A DNA stretch of 64,000 nt from Methylobacterium currus (GCF_003058325.1 NZ_CP028843.1:4767001-4831000); one strand, 5' to 3'. Counted from the first letter of the stretch, positions 16,988 through 26,213 are shown. The notes: a model not told the origin generated them from the letters alone. Program-made: numbers and translations.

Positions 16988-18354
16988 GCGGCCAGCCCCG
17001 CCAGGAGCGGGGCGCCCCCGCCCGGCAGCAGCGCCCCGTCGGCGTCGGTCAGCCCCATGCGGGCGAGCCACTCCGCGAATTCCGGGGCCCGCTTCAGGCC
17101 CATCACCTCGCGCAGGTAGAGCTGGTCGTGGAACGAGGTCGACTGATAGTTCAGCATCACGTCGTCGGCCCCCGGAACCCCCATGACATAGGTCACGCCG
17201 GCAGCACCCAGCAGCGTCAGCAGCGTATCCATGTCGTCCTGGTCGGCCTCGGCGTGGTTGGTGTAGCAGACATCGACTCCGAGCGGCACGCCCATCAGCT
17301 TGCCGCAGAAATGGTCTTCCAGCCCGGCCCGGATGATCTCCTTGCCGTCGTAGAGGTATTCCGGGCCGATGAAGCCCACCACCGTGTTGACGAGGAGCGG
17401 CCGGAAGGCGCGGGCCACCGCGTAGGCCCGGGCCTCCAGGGTCTGCTGGTCGATGCCGTGATGGGCATCCGCCGAGAGGGCCGAGCCCTGTCCGGTCTCG
17501 AAATACATCACGTTGTCGCCGAGGGGCCCGCGCTTCAACGCCAGGGCCGCCTCATGCGCCTCGCGCAGGAGCGGCAGGGTGACGCCGAACGAGGCGTTGG
17601 CGGCCTCGGTCCCGGCGATCGACTGGAACACGAGGTCGACCGGCACGCCGCGGTTCATCGCCTCCAGCGTCGTGGTGACGTGGGTGAGGACGCAGGCTTG
17701 GGTCGGGATTGCGAAGCGGTCGATCATCTCGGCGAGGAGATGCAGCAGGCCGGTCAGCCCCTGCACCGAATCCGAGGCCGGGTTGATGCCGATGCAGGCG
17801 TCGCCGCAGCCATAGGCCAGGCCGTCGAGGATCGAGGCGGTGATGCCGGCGGGATCGTCGCTCGGGTGATTGGGCTGGAGCCGCACCGCGAGCGTGCCGG
17901 GCAGCCCGATCGTGTTTCGCAGGCGCGTGACCACCCGGGCCTTGCGGGCGATCAGGATCAGGTCCTGGTTGCGCATGATCTTCGACACCGCGGCGGCGAT
18001 CTCCGGCGTCACGCCGGGGGCGACCGCCGCCAGGGTCCCGGACGAGGCGGTGAGCAGGAACTCGCGGAAATCGCCGACGGTCAGGTGCCTGACGCGCGCG
18101 AAGGACGCCGCGTCGTGGCCGTCGAGGATCAGCCGGGTGACGTCGTCGGATTCGTACGGGATCAGCGGCCGGGCCAGGATGTCGGCGAGCGGCACCTCGG
18201 CGAGGCACCAGCGCGCCGCCACGCATTCCTCGGCGCTTCCCGCCGCGAGGCCGGCGAGCCGGTCGCCGGAGCGGGGCGGGCTCGCCTTCGCCATCAGCTC
18301 GGCGAGGTCGGCGAAGACGAAGGTCCGGGATCCGACGACGTGACGGTAGCTCAT
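16984..18354 (-). CDS. eutB: Ethanolamine ammonia-lyase large subunit
   Basis: A 456-aa EutB protein whose start MSYRHVVGSRTFVFADLAELM is near-canonical. TIM-barrel segments include GLAYGCGDACIGINPASDS, QTLEARAYAVARAF and VNTVVGFIGPEYLYDGKEI, which bind substrate and adenosylcobalamin. Its length matches the family. It provides nitrogen, and possibly carbon, from ethanolamine. It is cotranscribed with eutC, and the dpp operon lies downstream on the same strand. Confidence 0.95.
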   Translation of the reverse strand: MSYRHVVGSRTFVFADLAELMAKASPPRSGDRLAGLAAGSAEECVAARWCLAEVPLADILARPLIPYESDDVTRLILDGHDAASFARVRHLTVGDFREFLLTASSGTLAAVAPGVTPEIAAAVSKIMRNQDLILIARKARVVTRLRNTIGLPGTLAVRLQPNHPSDDPAGITASILDGLAYGCGDACIGINPASDSVQGLTGLLHLLAEMIDRFAIPTQACVLTHVTTTLEAMNRGVPVDLVFQSIAGTEAANASFGVTLPLLREAHEAALALKRGPLGDNVMYFETGQGSALSADAHHGIDQQTLEARAYAVARAFRPLLVNTVVGFIGPEYLYDGKEIIRAGLEDHFCGKLMGVPLGVDVCYTNHAEADQDDMDTLLTLLGAAGVTYVMGVPGADDVMLNYQSTSFHDQLYLREVMGLKRAPEFAEWLARMGLTDADGALLPGGGAPLLAGLAA

Positions 18355-18375
18355 GCGGGGCCTCCAGAGGGAAGC

Positions 18376-19239
18376 CTAACCCAGCCCGTCCGCCGCGTCA
18401 GGATCTTCCGCCGTCGCGATCGCCGCGGCCGTGCGCTCGCCCGGTTCCGGCGCGCCGTCGGCCCGGTCGATGCGGATCTGCATGCCGGTGGGTGTCATTT
18501 CGCCGAACGGGGTCGAGAAGGCGATCTCGGCAGCGTCGCGCCCGACGCCGATCCGCACCAGTCCGTCGAGATGGGCCTGCCGGGTGGCGTCGAACAGCCA
18601 CCAGCGGCCGTCGAGATAGGCCTCGAACACGGCGTGGAAGTCGCACGGCACCAGCCCGTAGGCGTAGCAGCTGACGAAGCGGGCCGGGATACCCAGCGCC
18701 CGGCAGAAGGCGGCGCCGAGATGCGCGAAATCGCGGCACACCCCTGCCCGCTTCAGGAGCGTCTCGTCGGCGGTGGTCTCCTCGTCGCTGGCGCCGCGGA
18801 CATAGGCGATGTGGTCGTGGATCCAGTTGCAGATCCGGGTCACCCGCTCGAAACCGGGGGCTGAGTCGCCGAACTCGGCCTGCGCGAAGGGGGTGAGCCG
18901 GTCGGAGGAGACGAAGCGACTCGGCAGCAGGTAGGGCAGGATGTCGAGGGGCAGGTCCTTCACCGGCGTCTCCTGGATGCCGGCGGGATCGGCCCGGTGG
19001 GGATCGAGGGTCACCTCCGCCGCGTAGTCGAGGCTGAACCGGCCGGGCGGCACGGTGACGGCGACGTAGCGGTTGCCGGTCTCCGGCGCGACGTGCCGGC
19101 GGACGGGCAGATCCGGCGTCAGGCGGAACGTCTCCCGCAGGTCGCGGTGCCGCGTGAGCTGCGCGATCTCGAGGTTGAAGATGAACACGGTCTCGGCCTC
19201 GACCTCGTAGGCGAGATGGCAACCTACAGTGTAACGCAC
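18376..19239 (-). CDS. Transglutaminase-like cysteine peptidase family protein
   Basis: A 287-aa protein with a transglutaminase core: Cys in RAGVCRDFAHLGAAFCRALG, His in PCDFHAVFEAYLDG and Asp in WWLFDATRQAHLDG form the Cys-His-Asp triad. The N-terminal region is the beta-rich bacterial transglutaminase N domain. The GTG at 19239 (VRYTVGCHLAYEVE) is chosen because it follows AAGGGG and gives the normal family N-terminus. Substrates of these proteins are generally unknown. Confidence 0.85.
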   Translation of the reverse strand: MRYTVGCHLAYEVEAETVFIFNLEIAQLTRHRDLRETFRLTPDLPVRRHVAPETGNRYVAVTVPPGRFSLDYAAEVTLDPHRADPAGIQETPVKDLPLDILPYLLPSRFVSSDRLTPFAQAEFGDSAPGFERVTRICNWIHDHIAYVRGASDEETTADETLLKRAGVCRDFAHLGAAFCRALGIPARFVSCYAYGLVPCDFHAVFEAYLDGRWWLFDATRQAHLDGLVRIGVGRDAAEIAFSTPFGEMTPTGMQIRIDRADGAPEPGERTAAAIATAEDPDAADGLG

Positions 19240-19411
19240 GGCTTGAGCCCCTTCCCGCTGACGGGGTAGGCTGACGCAAGAGCCGCGCCGAATCGGCGGG
19301 CATCGCGGGCCGCCCTGGGGCGGCCCGGACTTTGCTTCACAAGGCTTAGCCTGCGTTAAGGCCACTTGTCGCCGGGCCCGGCAAGACCGGGGCGAGCAGG
19401 GAGGATACGCC

Positions 19412-19630
19412 GTGCACCGCTACTTCTTCGACCTCGATGCCGGAACCTGGGATGCCCGCGATACGATCGGCGTCGTCCTCATGGATGCCGGCGCTGCCCA
19501 TGCGGAGGCCGTCCAGGCCCTGCGCTCCTGCGCCCTCGACCCGGCCCGGAGCGCCGGCGCGATCCTCGCCATGAACGTCCGCGACGAGACCGGGCGGACG
19601 GTGTTCCGGGTGTCGTTGGCGGCGCAGTGA
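19412..19630 (+). CDS. DUF6894 family protein, 72 aa
   Basis: A GTG-started 72-aa protein beginning MHRYFFDLDAGTWDARDTIG, the pattern of DUF6894 proteins (RYFF-DL followed by D-x-x-G) abundant in Methylobacterium and other Rhizobiales. GGGAGGATA precedes the start. Family function is unknown. It is convergent with the toxin-antitoxin genes, with a hairpin between. Confidence 0.8.
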   Translation: MHRYFFDLDAGTWDARDTIGVVLMDAGAAHAEAVQALRSCALDPARSAGAILAMNVRDETGRTVFRVSLAAQ

Positions 19631-19638
19631 GGTGAAAG

Positions 19639-19667
19639 CAGGAGTGATGGGCGGACCATCACTCCTG
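19639..19667. terminator. 12-bp perfect hairpin between convergent genes
   Basis: CAGGAGTGATGG-gcgga-CCATCACTCCTG is a perfect 12-bp stem with a 5-nt loop. It lies after the DUF6894 gene and within the ancestral 3' end of hepT. No T-run follows, so termination efficiency is uncertain. Confidence 0.55.
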
Positions 19668-20015
19668 GCCGGGGATATCGGCGATCATCCTGTCGATCAT
19701 GGGTGCCAGGATCGGCAGGTGCACCGTCAGACTATCTCATAGGACGAGGGGGGCGACGGCGTAATATTCGTGCCGCAAAACATTGCCGATCCCGCGGATG
19801 TCCGACCAAGGCGGTCCCGGATAACGATCCGTCAACTCGACCGGAACGTCCTTGACGGCTTCGGAGATGATCAGCATCGCATGTTCGGCGGTGCGCCGCA
19901 GGATGTCGGATTCCAGGAAAGCATCACGGCTCACGCCGGCGGTCGCCGTGGTGAGCGCACGAATTGCGGCGCGGACATGCTCCACGCGAAGCCGCGGGTT
20001 CCGACTGGCGGCCAT
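19659..20015 (-). pseudogene. hepT: HepT-like HEPN toxin, C-terminally truncated by a TGA
   Basis: From the ATG at 20015 the frame gives a DUF86/HepT HEPN domain (DILRRTAEHAMLIISEAV; RGIGNVLRHEYY near the nuclease motif) and stops at a TGA (19739-19737) after 92 codons. The same frame then stays open for 25 codons with family-like sequence (LTVHLPILAPMIDRMIAD) to a TGA at 19661-19659. DUF86 proteins usually have Trp where the TGA stands, so TGG to TGA is likely. HEPN toxins are RNases that MntA-type partners inactivate. The short form might still be made. Confidence 0.7.
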
Positions 20016-20314
20016 CAGAACATCTGAACCGCTTCGCGCTCCACCCGCGCGCGAATATGCGCCGAGAGCCCGGCGCGCGTGGAATAGCCGATCGCGAGGC
20101 CCGGGAAGGCCGCCGCCAGCCTCTCGTAGGCGCGCATTGAGTTGCGCAGATCGTAGACGGCATCGCTGCCGGGCTCGACCAGGATGTCGAGGTCCGAATC
20201 CGGCTGCGCCTCGTCGCGGGCGACGGAGCCGTAGAGGGAAAGGCCGCCGACGCCGAGCGCACGCAAATCCGGCTCGATCGCCTTCAGATGGGCGAGGGCT
20301 TCGTCGCGGTCCAT
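20015..20314 (-). CDS. mntA: MntA-like minimal nucleotidyltransferase antitoxin
   Basis: A 99-aa minimal nucleotidyltransferase. SLYGSVARDEAQPDSDLDILVE carries the G-S-x10-D-x-D catalytic motif. In MntA/HepT systems this enzyme adds AMP groups to the HEPN toxin and silences it. Start MDRDEALAHL at 20314. The stop shares one base with the hepT ATG (TGATG), typical of coupled expression. Confidence 0.85.
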   Translation of the reverse strand: MDRDEALAHLKAIEPDLRALGVGGLSLYGSVARDEAQPDSDLDILVEPGSDAVYDLRNSMRAYERLAAAFPGLAIGYSTRAGLSAHIRARVEREAVQMF

Positions 20315-20753
20315 CGTAGCATCCCCTGAGATCGCACGGGCTCCGGGCGGTGCCGGTGCGCGCAAGTCTGTCAAGTCGACCAGGGCGCGACCGGACCGGC
20401 CATCGGATCATCGGCGTGCCGCCCCGGTGGCGCCCGAGACCTCGCTCATCCCCTCGATCGACTGCACGGTGGCCTGGGGGCGGACCCGCCGAAAGGCCCG
20501 CCCTGCGCCAGGGTGGGGGCGGCGGGATCAGGGGAGCGAGCGCCGCGAGGGCGCGGCGAGGCGGCACGGGTGATCTCCGGAGAGGTCAAGGACCACCGCA
20601 ACGGGCGGGCCGCGAAGCCGGACCGGCTGGCTGGGAGTATCGGTGTTCCGGGTCGGGTGCGCTGCCTCGCCGCGAAGCAGGTTGCCCAGCGGGCAACCAA
20701 CTCGGCCGAGCGGCGTTTCCGGTCACCTCAACGACAGCTCTTCGGAGACCACG
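20315..20753. other. Gene-free stretch with an 8-bp hairpin before the PepSY gene
   Basis: I see no credible gene in these 439 bases. The only structure noted is GGTTGCCC-agc-GGGCAACC (20680-20698), about 55 nt before the PepSY start. It could be an operator or a 5'-leader hairpin. Promoters for mntA and the PepSY gene must lie here. Confidence 0.5.
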
Positions 20754-21356
20754 ATGCTGACGCGCTTCCTCGCCACCGCCGGTGCCCTCGCCCTCACCAC
20801 CGGCCTCGCCCTCGCCCAGACCACCGCGCCGACGGCGCCGACCGCTCCGGGCACGGCGCCGGCCACCGCGCCGGCCGCGACCTCGACGAGCGACATGAAG
20901 GACATGAAGGAGTGGCAGGCCGCCAAGCTCGCCAAGATCAGCCTGGCGCAGGCCATCGCCACGGCCGAGCAGAAGGACGGCAACGGCCGCGCCATCGACG
21001 CCGATTTCGAGAAGGCCGACGGCAAGAACCCGACCCATTGGGCGATCAAGGTCGTCTATCCGGACGGCAAGCTGGTCGAGCACGGCATCAACGCCGAGAC
21101 CGGCGCGCTCTACAAGAGCGAGAACCAGCCGATCGAGCGCTACTTCACCCGCCTGAAGGTCGCCGACTTCAACAACGCCAAGGTCTCGCTGAAGGACGCC
21201 CTGGCGATCGCCGAGAAGCAGGCCGGCGGCGGCAAGGCCTACGAGGCCGAGGTGGAGCGCGAGGGCTCGGCCGTCGCCTACGAGATCAAGGTGGCGCTCG
21301 CCGACAAGGAGCAGGAAGTGAAGGTCGGGCCGGACGGCCAGGTGATGAAGGATTGA
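20754..21356 (+). CDS. Secreted protein with two PepSY domains
   Basis: A 200-aa protein with a Sec signal peptide (residues 1-21, LTRFLATAGALALTTGLALA), an Ala/Thr/Pro linker, and two PepSY-type repeats: ISLAQAIATAEQKDGNGRAIDADF with VVYPDGKLVEHGINAETG, and VSLKDALAIAEKQAGGGKAYEAE with VGPDGQV. PepSY domains are thought to inhibit peptidases or bind envelope proteins. A periplasmic location is predicted. It is monocistronic. Confidence 0.82.
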   Translation: MLTRFLATAGALALTTGLALAQTTAPTAPTAPGTAPATAPAATSTSDMKDMKEWQAAKLAKISLAQAIATAEQKDGNGRAIDADFEKADGKNPTHWAIKVVYPDGKLVEHGINAETGALYKSENQPIERYFTRLKVADFNNAKVSLKDALAIAEKQAGGGKAYEAEVEREGSAVAYEIKVALADKEQEVKVGPDGQVMKD

Positions 21357-21399
21357 TGTCGAAAGATTAAGCCCAGGTCCCCTCTCCCAAACCTTGCAG

Positions 21400-21423
21400 C
21401 GATCCCGGGCAAGCCCGGGATCG
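21400..21423 (+). terminator. Hairpin after the PepSY gene (CGATCCCGGGC arms)
   Basis: CGATCCCGGGC-AA-GCCCGGGATCG is a perfect 11-bp stem with a 2-nt loop, 44 nt after the stop. Similar GGGCAAGCCC palindromes occur elsewhere in the window (37959-37984), so it may be a dispersed palindromic repeat used as a terminator. Confidence 0.5.
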
Positions 21424-21629
21424 CCGGAAGAGGGGATGCCGCACTTCTTCCCATGGCGGTGGTGGCTGGAGCCACGCCCCCGCTCACCCCAGCCAAGCCT
21501 CCCTGGCGCCGTTCGCCATAAGGCCGGATGCGGCCCTCCCCCGCCGCCGTGCTAGGACGACGCCAACGGTCGGCAGAACGAGGCCCGCCTCGCCGTGGGC
21601 CGAGGCCGCGACCGGCATCGGGAGGAACC

Positions 21630-22277
21630 ATGAGCGTCTTCTTCAGCGCGAGCCATCGGCGCCTGCAGGACGGGCACGGCACGCGCGCCCTCGCCGACCG
21701 GCTGGAGGCGCACGCGCATCCCTGCTTCGAGCCGCCCGAGCGCGACTTCATCGAGAGGGCGACGATGGTCTTCCTCAGCACGGTGGACGGGAGCGGCCAG
21801 CCCACCGTGTCCTACAAGGGCGGCGCCCCCGGCTTCGTCCGGATCACCGGCCCGAACGAGCTGATCGTTCCGAGCTACGACGGGAACGGCATGTTCCTGA
21901 CGCTCGGCAATCTGGCGGAGAATCCCCGCATCGGCCTGCTCTTCATCGATTTCGAGCATCCGCACCGGCTGCGGGTACACGGCACCGCGGCCCTCGTCGA
22001 CGACGCGGGACTGCTCGCCCTCTATCCGGGGGCGGATCACGTCGTGCGGGTCACGGCCGACCGGATCTTCGTGAATTGCGGCCGCTACGTCCACCGGAGC
22101 GCCGGTGCGACGCTCTCGCCGCACCTGCCCGACCCGGCCGGGCACCAGCCCTTCCCGGCCTGGAAGCGCCTGGACATCTTCGAGGGCGCCCTGCCCGAGG
22201 ACGATGCGCGGGAGGTGGCGCGCCGGGGCGGCACGATCCCGCTCGAGGCCTATCCGGGCGAGGCCGATCCCGGCTGA
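21630..22277 (+). CDS. Pyridoxamine 5'-phosphate oxidase-like flavin-binding protein
   Basis: A 215-aa PNPOx-like split-barrel protein. FIERATMVFLSTVDGSGQPTV and GPNELIVPSYDGNGMFLTLGNLAENPRIGLLFIDFE are the FMN-binding core motifs of this family. It probably acts as a cytosolic FMN-dependent oxidoreductase; the substrate is unknown. The start at 21630 follows AGGAACC. The GNAT gene downstream is convergent. Confidence 0.82.
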   Translation: MSVFFSASHRRLQDGHGTRALADRLEAHAHPCFEPPERDFIERATMVFLSTVDGSGQPTVSYKGGAPGFVRITGPNELIVPSYDGNGMFLTLGNLAENPRIGLLFIDFEHPHRLRVHGTAALVDDAGLLALYPGADHVVRVTADRIFVNCGRYVHRSAGATLSPHLPDPAGHQPFPAWKRLDIFEGALPEDDAREVARRGGTIPLEAYPGEADPG

Positions 22278-22283
22278 GGCGCC

Positions 22284-22826
22284 TCAGCGCCCGCCGCCGA
22301 CGACGTTTCCCCCGGCCTCCGCCAGGGCTCCCTCGCGCAGTTCCAGGCCTAAGAACCGCCCCGGATCGACCGGGCCCGGCAGGGTGAGCTGGCGCAGCGG
22401 CAGCACCCGGAAGCCGAACCGGGCATAGTACGGCGCGTCGCCGACCAGGATGACGAGGCCGTGGCCGCCGGTCCGGGCAGCGTCGAGGGAGGCACGCATC
22501 AGGGCGCCGCCGATGCCGCGGCTGCCGAAGGCCGGATCGACGGTCAGCGGCCCGAGCACCAGGAGCGGGCTCGATCCCGCCCGGGCCGGCGAGACCCGCA
22601 CCGAGCCGACCAGCAGCGTGCCGACCAGCGCCGTGAACGAGAGGTCGGCGAGGTGCGGCACGCCTTCGCGCAGCCGGAAGGCGGTGCGGGCGTAGCGGCC
22701 GGGGCCGAAGGCGCGCTCGTGCAGGCGCTCGATGGCGTCGTTGTCGCGCGGGGTCTCGGGCCGGATGACGAGGGGAAGCGTGGTCACGGGCACACTCGGG
22801 GCGGGCGCTTCGGGGGCGGGCGTCAA
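22284..22826 (-). CDS. GNAT N-acetyltransferase (YhbS-like)
   Basis: A 180-aa GNAT protein. LVLGPLTVDPAFGSRGIGGALMRASL contains the acetyl-CoA binding motif (R-G-x-G-G), followed by LVILVGDAPYYARFGFR, the typical Y-x-x-FGF region of YhbS-type enzymes. An N-terminal Pro-rich stretch precedes the domain. It likely acetylates a small amine or protein N-terminus. It ends 6 nt from the convergent PNPOx-like gene. Confidence 0.85.
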   Translation of the reverse strand: MTPAPEAPAPSVPVTTLPLVIRPETPRDNDAIERLHERAFGPGRYARTAFRLREGVPHLADLSFTALVGTLLVGSVRVSPARAGSSPLLVLGPLTVDPAFGSRGIGGALMRASLDAARTGGHGLVILVGDAPYYARFGFRVLPLRQLTLPGPVDPGRFLGLELREGALAEAGGNVVGGGR

Positions 22827-23082
22827 ATCTCAAGGGCGGATCGGTCAGCCGATCCGTCGTCGCGCCTCTGCCCTCGGGGCCATCGCTCGTCTCCCGGCGG
22901 GCTCCTCGCCCGCTGCCTCGGCACCATCGCCCGCGGGGGCGCCATAGCAGCGCTTGTCTGTGAGTGCAAACCGCCGGTGGCATGCCGCTCGCATCATCAC
23001 CGCCTGCTGGCGCTTGCCTTCGGGTATGCCTTGCGGGTTAGCTGAGCGTGGAACGCCTCAAAGGTCCGGGAACGACGCCACA

Positions 23083-23937
23083 ATGAGAATCAGGTCTGCT
23101 CTCGCCCTCGTCCTCTCCCTCGCGTTCGGCTCCGCCGGGGCGGCCCGGGCCGACGACACGGTGCCGGCGACGGTGAGGATCGCCACCGAGGGCGCCTACG
23201 CGCCCTACAACTTCACCAAGCCCGACGGCACCCTCGACGGCTACGAGATCGAGCTCGGCCGCGAGATCTGCGCCCGCGCCAAGCTCACATGCGAGTTCGT
23301 CGCCCAGGACTGGGACGGCGTGGTGCCGGGGCTCAACGCCAAGAAGTTCGACGCGATCATGTCGGGCATGACCATCACCGATGCGCGCCTGAAGGTGGTG
23401 GACTTCACCAAGCCCTATAGCGGCGATTCCTCGGGCTTCGCGGTCGACCGCAACGGGCCGCTGGCGAAGCTCCCGCTGGGTGGCCAGAAGTTCAGCCTGA
23501 TGGACGAGGCCGAGGCGCAGAAGGCCCTCGACACGATCAAGCCGCTTCTCAAGGGCAAGACCGTCGGCGTCCAGGTCTCGACCATCCACGCCGCCTTCAT
23601 GGACAAGTACCTGAAGGGCACGATCGAGGTGCGCGAGTACAAGACCACCGAGCAGCACGACCTCGACCTCGCGGCCGGCCGCATCGACGCGATCTTCGCC
23701 AATGACGCCCCCCTGCGGGCGACCGCCGAGAAGCCGGAATTCGCCGACACGGTGATGCTGGCAGGGCCCCGCTTCCGCGGCGGCATCCTCGGCCGCGGCG
23801 TGGCGATGGGCCTGCGCAAGGGCGAGGCGAAGCTGAAGGCGCGGCTCGACGAGGGCATCGACGCGGTGATCGCCGACGGCACCCTGAAGAAGCTCTCGCT
23901 CAAGTGGTTCAAGGCCGACCTGACCCCACAGGGCTGA
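23083..23937 (+). CDS. Polar amino acid ABC transporter substrate-binding protein
   Basis: A 284-aa SBP family 3 protein with a signal peptide (about residues 1-23, ending AGAARA). The mature chain has VRIATEGAYAPYNF, DGYEIELGREICARA and GMTITDARLKVVDFTKPY, diagnostic of lysine/arginine/ornithine- and octopine-type binding proteins. It is the first gene of a four-gene importer operon to 26213. Ligand inferred: basic amino acid or opine-like. Confidence 0.9.
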   Translation: MRIRSALALVLSLAFGSAGAARADDTVPATVRIATEGAYAPYNFTKPDGTLDGYEIELGREICARAKLTCEFVAQDWDGVVPGLNAKKFDAIMSGMTITDARLKVVDFTKPYSGDSSGFAVDRNGPLAKLPLGGQKFSLMDEAEAQKALDTIKPLLKGKTVGVQVSTIHAAFMDKYLKGTIEVREYKTTEQHDLDLAAGRIDAIFANDAPLRATAEKPEFADTVMLAGPRFRGGILGRGVAMGLRKGEAKLKARLDEGIDAVIADGTLKKLSLKWFKADLTPQG

Positions 23938-23987
23938 CGGACACGGCACGAACAGATGAACGGCAAGAGAACGGAAAAGAGAGACGC

Positions 23988-24692
23988 GTGAGCGCCTTCA
24001 CCCTTCTCGGCTTCGGGCCCGGCGGCTGGGGCGGCGCGCTGCTGCTGGCCGCCGGCACCACCCTCGCGCTCGCCCTGTGCGGATTCCTGCTCGGGGCCGT
24101 GCTCGGCGGCCTGGCGGCGGGCGCCAAGCTCTCCGGTCTCCTGCCGCTGCGGGTCCTGGCCGACGGCTACACCACGCTCCTGCGCGGCGTGCCGGACCTA
24201 CTCGTGATCTACCTCCTGTATTTCGGCGGCAGCGCGGCCCTCGGCCAGGTCGCGGGTTTGTTCGGCGTCACCGGCTTCGTCGGGGTGCCAGCCTTCGGGG
24301 TCGGCGTCGCGGCGCTCGGGATCATTTCGGGCGCCTATCAGGCCGAGGTGTTCCGTGGCGCCTATCTCGCCCTCGACCGCGGGCAGATCGAGGCCGCCCG
24401 CGCCGTGGGCATGCATCGCGGGCTGATCCTGCGCCGGGTCGTGGCGCCGCTCGTCGCCCGCGACGCCCTGCCCGGCCTCGGCAATGTCTGGCAGATCCTG
24501 CTCAAGGATTCGGCGCTGGTCTCGGTCACGGGCCTCGTCGAGCTGCTACGCCAGGCCCAGGTCGGCGCCGGCTCGACCCGCCAGCCCTTCACCTTCTATC
24601 TCGCCGCTGGCGCCCTCTACCTCGCCATCACCTCGCTCTCGACCTGGGGCTTCGCCAGGGCCGAGGCCCATGCCCGCCGGGGCACCCGATGA
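23988..24692 (+). CDS. Amino acid ABC transporter permease (HisQ-like)
   Basis: A 234-aa HisMQ-type permease. YTTLLRGVPDLLVIYLLYFG and GAYQAEVFRGAYLALDRGQIEAARAVGM (the EAA region) are present with about five helices. The GTG start at 23988 follows GAGAGACGC. It pairs with the permease at 24706 to form the channel. Confidence 0.9.
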   Translation: MSAFTLLGFGPGGWGGALLLAAGTTLALALCGFLLGAVLGGLAAGAKLSGLLPLRVLADGYTTLLRGVPDLLVIYLLYFGGSAALGQVAGLFGVTGFVGVPAFGVGVAALGIISGAYQAEVFRGAYLALDRGQIEAARAVGMHRGLILRRVVAPLVARDALPGLGNVWQILLKDSALVSVTGLVELLRQAQVGAGSTRQPFTFYLAAGALYLAITSLSTWGFARAEAHARRGTR

Positions 24693-24705
24693 GCGAGGCA
24701 AGACC

Positions 24706-25416
24706 ATGATCGATCTCGATTTCCTCGGCACCACGATCCGGACGCTGCTCGGCGGCCTGCCGCTCACCCTGAGCCTCACCGCCGGCTCGGTGGCGCTGGG
24801 CGGCGTGCTGGCGGCGCTCGCGGCCTGGGGCCGGCTCTCCGGCGTCGTCCCGGCGGACTGGCTCGCCCGCCTCTACATCTTCGTGTTTCGCGGCACGCCG
24901 CTCCTGGTGCAGATCTTCCTGATCTATTACGGCCTCGGCCAGTTCCGGCCGGCCTTGCAGGCCTGGGGCCTGTGGACGTTCTTCCGCGAGCCGTACTGGT
25001 GCGCGTTGCTGGCGCTCGCCCTCAATACCGGCGCCTATACGGCGGAGATCTTCCGGGGTGCGGTCCTCTCGGTGCCGCATGGCGCCCTGGTGGCGGGACG
25101 GGCCTGCGGCATGCCGCGGCTGCTCCTGTTTCGCCGCATCACCCTGCCGCTCGCCACCCGCCAAGCCCTGCCGGCCTACGGCAACGAGGTGATCTCGGTG
25201 GTCAAGGCGACCTCGCTCGCCTCCACCATCACCCTCATGGAGATCACCGGCCTCGCCCAGAAGCTGATCGCCCAGAGCTTCCGGGCGCTGGAGGTCTTCG
25301 TCTGCGCCGGCGCGTTCTACCTCGCCCTCACCTTCGTGATCATCGGCGTCCTGCGGCTTGCCGAGGCCCGGCTGTCGCCGGACCTGCGCCCGCGCCCGGT
25401 GATCCGCCCCGCCTGA
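24706..25416 (+). CDS. Amino acid ABC transporter permease (HisM-like)
   Basis: A 236-aa permease with the same fold: IFVFRGTPLLVQIFLIYYGL, GAYTAEIFRGAVLSVPHGALVAGRACGM (EAA loop) and KATSLASTITLMEITGLAQ. It follows the first permease by 13 nt on the same strand and is the second half of the membrane channel. Confidence 0.9.
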   Translation: MIDLDFLGTTIRTLLGGLPLTLSLTAGSVALGGVLAALAAWGRLSGVVPADWLARLYIFVFRGTPLLVQIFLIYYGLGQFRPALQAWGLWTFFREPYWCALLALALNTGAYTAEIFRGAVLSVPHGALVAGRACGMPRLLLFRRITLPLATRQALPAYGNEVISVVKATSLASTITLMEITGLAQKLIAQSFRALEVFVCAGAFYLALTFVIIGVLRLAEARLSPDLRPRPVIRPA

Positions 25417-25430
25417 CACGGGATCTCGCC

Positions 25431-26213
25431 ATGCTGGCCCCCTCGCCCACCCGCCCCGAGGCCGTCGCGGTCCGCGACCTGCACAAGCATTTCGGCCGCC
25501 TCGAAGTCCTGCGCGGCGTCTCGCTCTCGGCCCGCGAGGGCGAGGTGGTGGCGATCCTCGGCTCCTCCGGCTCCGGCAAGTCGACGCTGCTCCGCTGCAT
25601 CAACCTCCTGGAGGTCCCGGAAGCGGGCGAGGTCGTGGTCGGCGACGAGGCGGTGGCCTGGCGGGCCCGCCGCGGCGGCCGGGTGCCGGCCGATGCCGGC
25701 CAGGTCGACCGCATCCGCGCCCGGGTCGGAATGGTGTTCCAGAGCTTCAACCTCTGGTCCCACCGCACGGTGCTGGAGAACGTGATCGAGGCGCCGGTCC
25801 ACGTACTGGGCAGGAAAAAGGCGGAATGCGTCGCCGAGGCCGAGGGGCTGCTCGCGAAGGTCGGCATCGCCGACAAGCGCGACCACTACCCGGCCCATCT
25901 CTCCGGCGGCCAGCAGCAGCGCGCCGCCATCGCCCGGGCGCTCGCCATGCATCCGCGGGTGCTGCTCTTCGACGAGCCGACCTCCGCCCTGGACCCCGAG
26001 CGCGTCGCCGAGGTGCTGCGGGTGATGCGGGCGCTCGCCGAGGAAGGCCGCACCATGCTGGTCGTCACCCACGAGATGGCCTTCGCCCGCGAGGTCGCCC
26101 ACCGGGTGGTCTTCCTGCACGAGGGCCGGATCCTGGAGGACGGGCCCTCGGATCAGGTCTTCTCCGCACCGCAATCGGAGCGGTTCCGCCAGTTCCTGGC
26201 GCGGGGGGAGTGA
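25431..26213 (+). CDS. Amino acid ABC transporter ATP-binding protein
   Basis: A 260-aa HisP/OccP-type ATPase. Walker A GSSGSGKST, Q-loop FQSFNLWSHRTVLENV, signature LSGGQQQR, Walker B VLLFDEPTSALDPE and the switch His in VVTHEMAFAREVAHRV are all present. It closes the importer operon, and a strong hairpin follows at 26412-26444. Confidence 0.93.
   Translation: MLAPSPTRPEAVAVRDLHKHFGRLEVLRGVSLSAREGEVVAILGSSGSGKSTLLRCINLLEVPEAGEVVVGDEAVAWRARRGGRVPADAGQVDRIRARVGMVFQSFNLWSHRTVLENVIEAPVHVLGRKKAECVAEAEGLLAKVGIADKRDHYPAHLSGGQQQRAAIARALAMHPRVLLFDEPTSALDPERVAEVLRVMRALAEEGRTMLVVTHEMAFAREVAHRVVFLHEGRILEDGPSDQVFSAPQSERFRQFLARGE

Noticed and set aside
16984..18354. Part of an ethanolamine microcompartment operon
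   Set aside because: Only eutB and eutC are present; no shell, EutA, EutE or EutG genes nearby.
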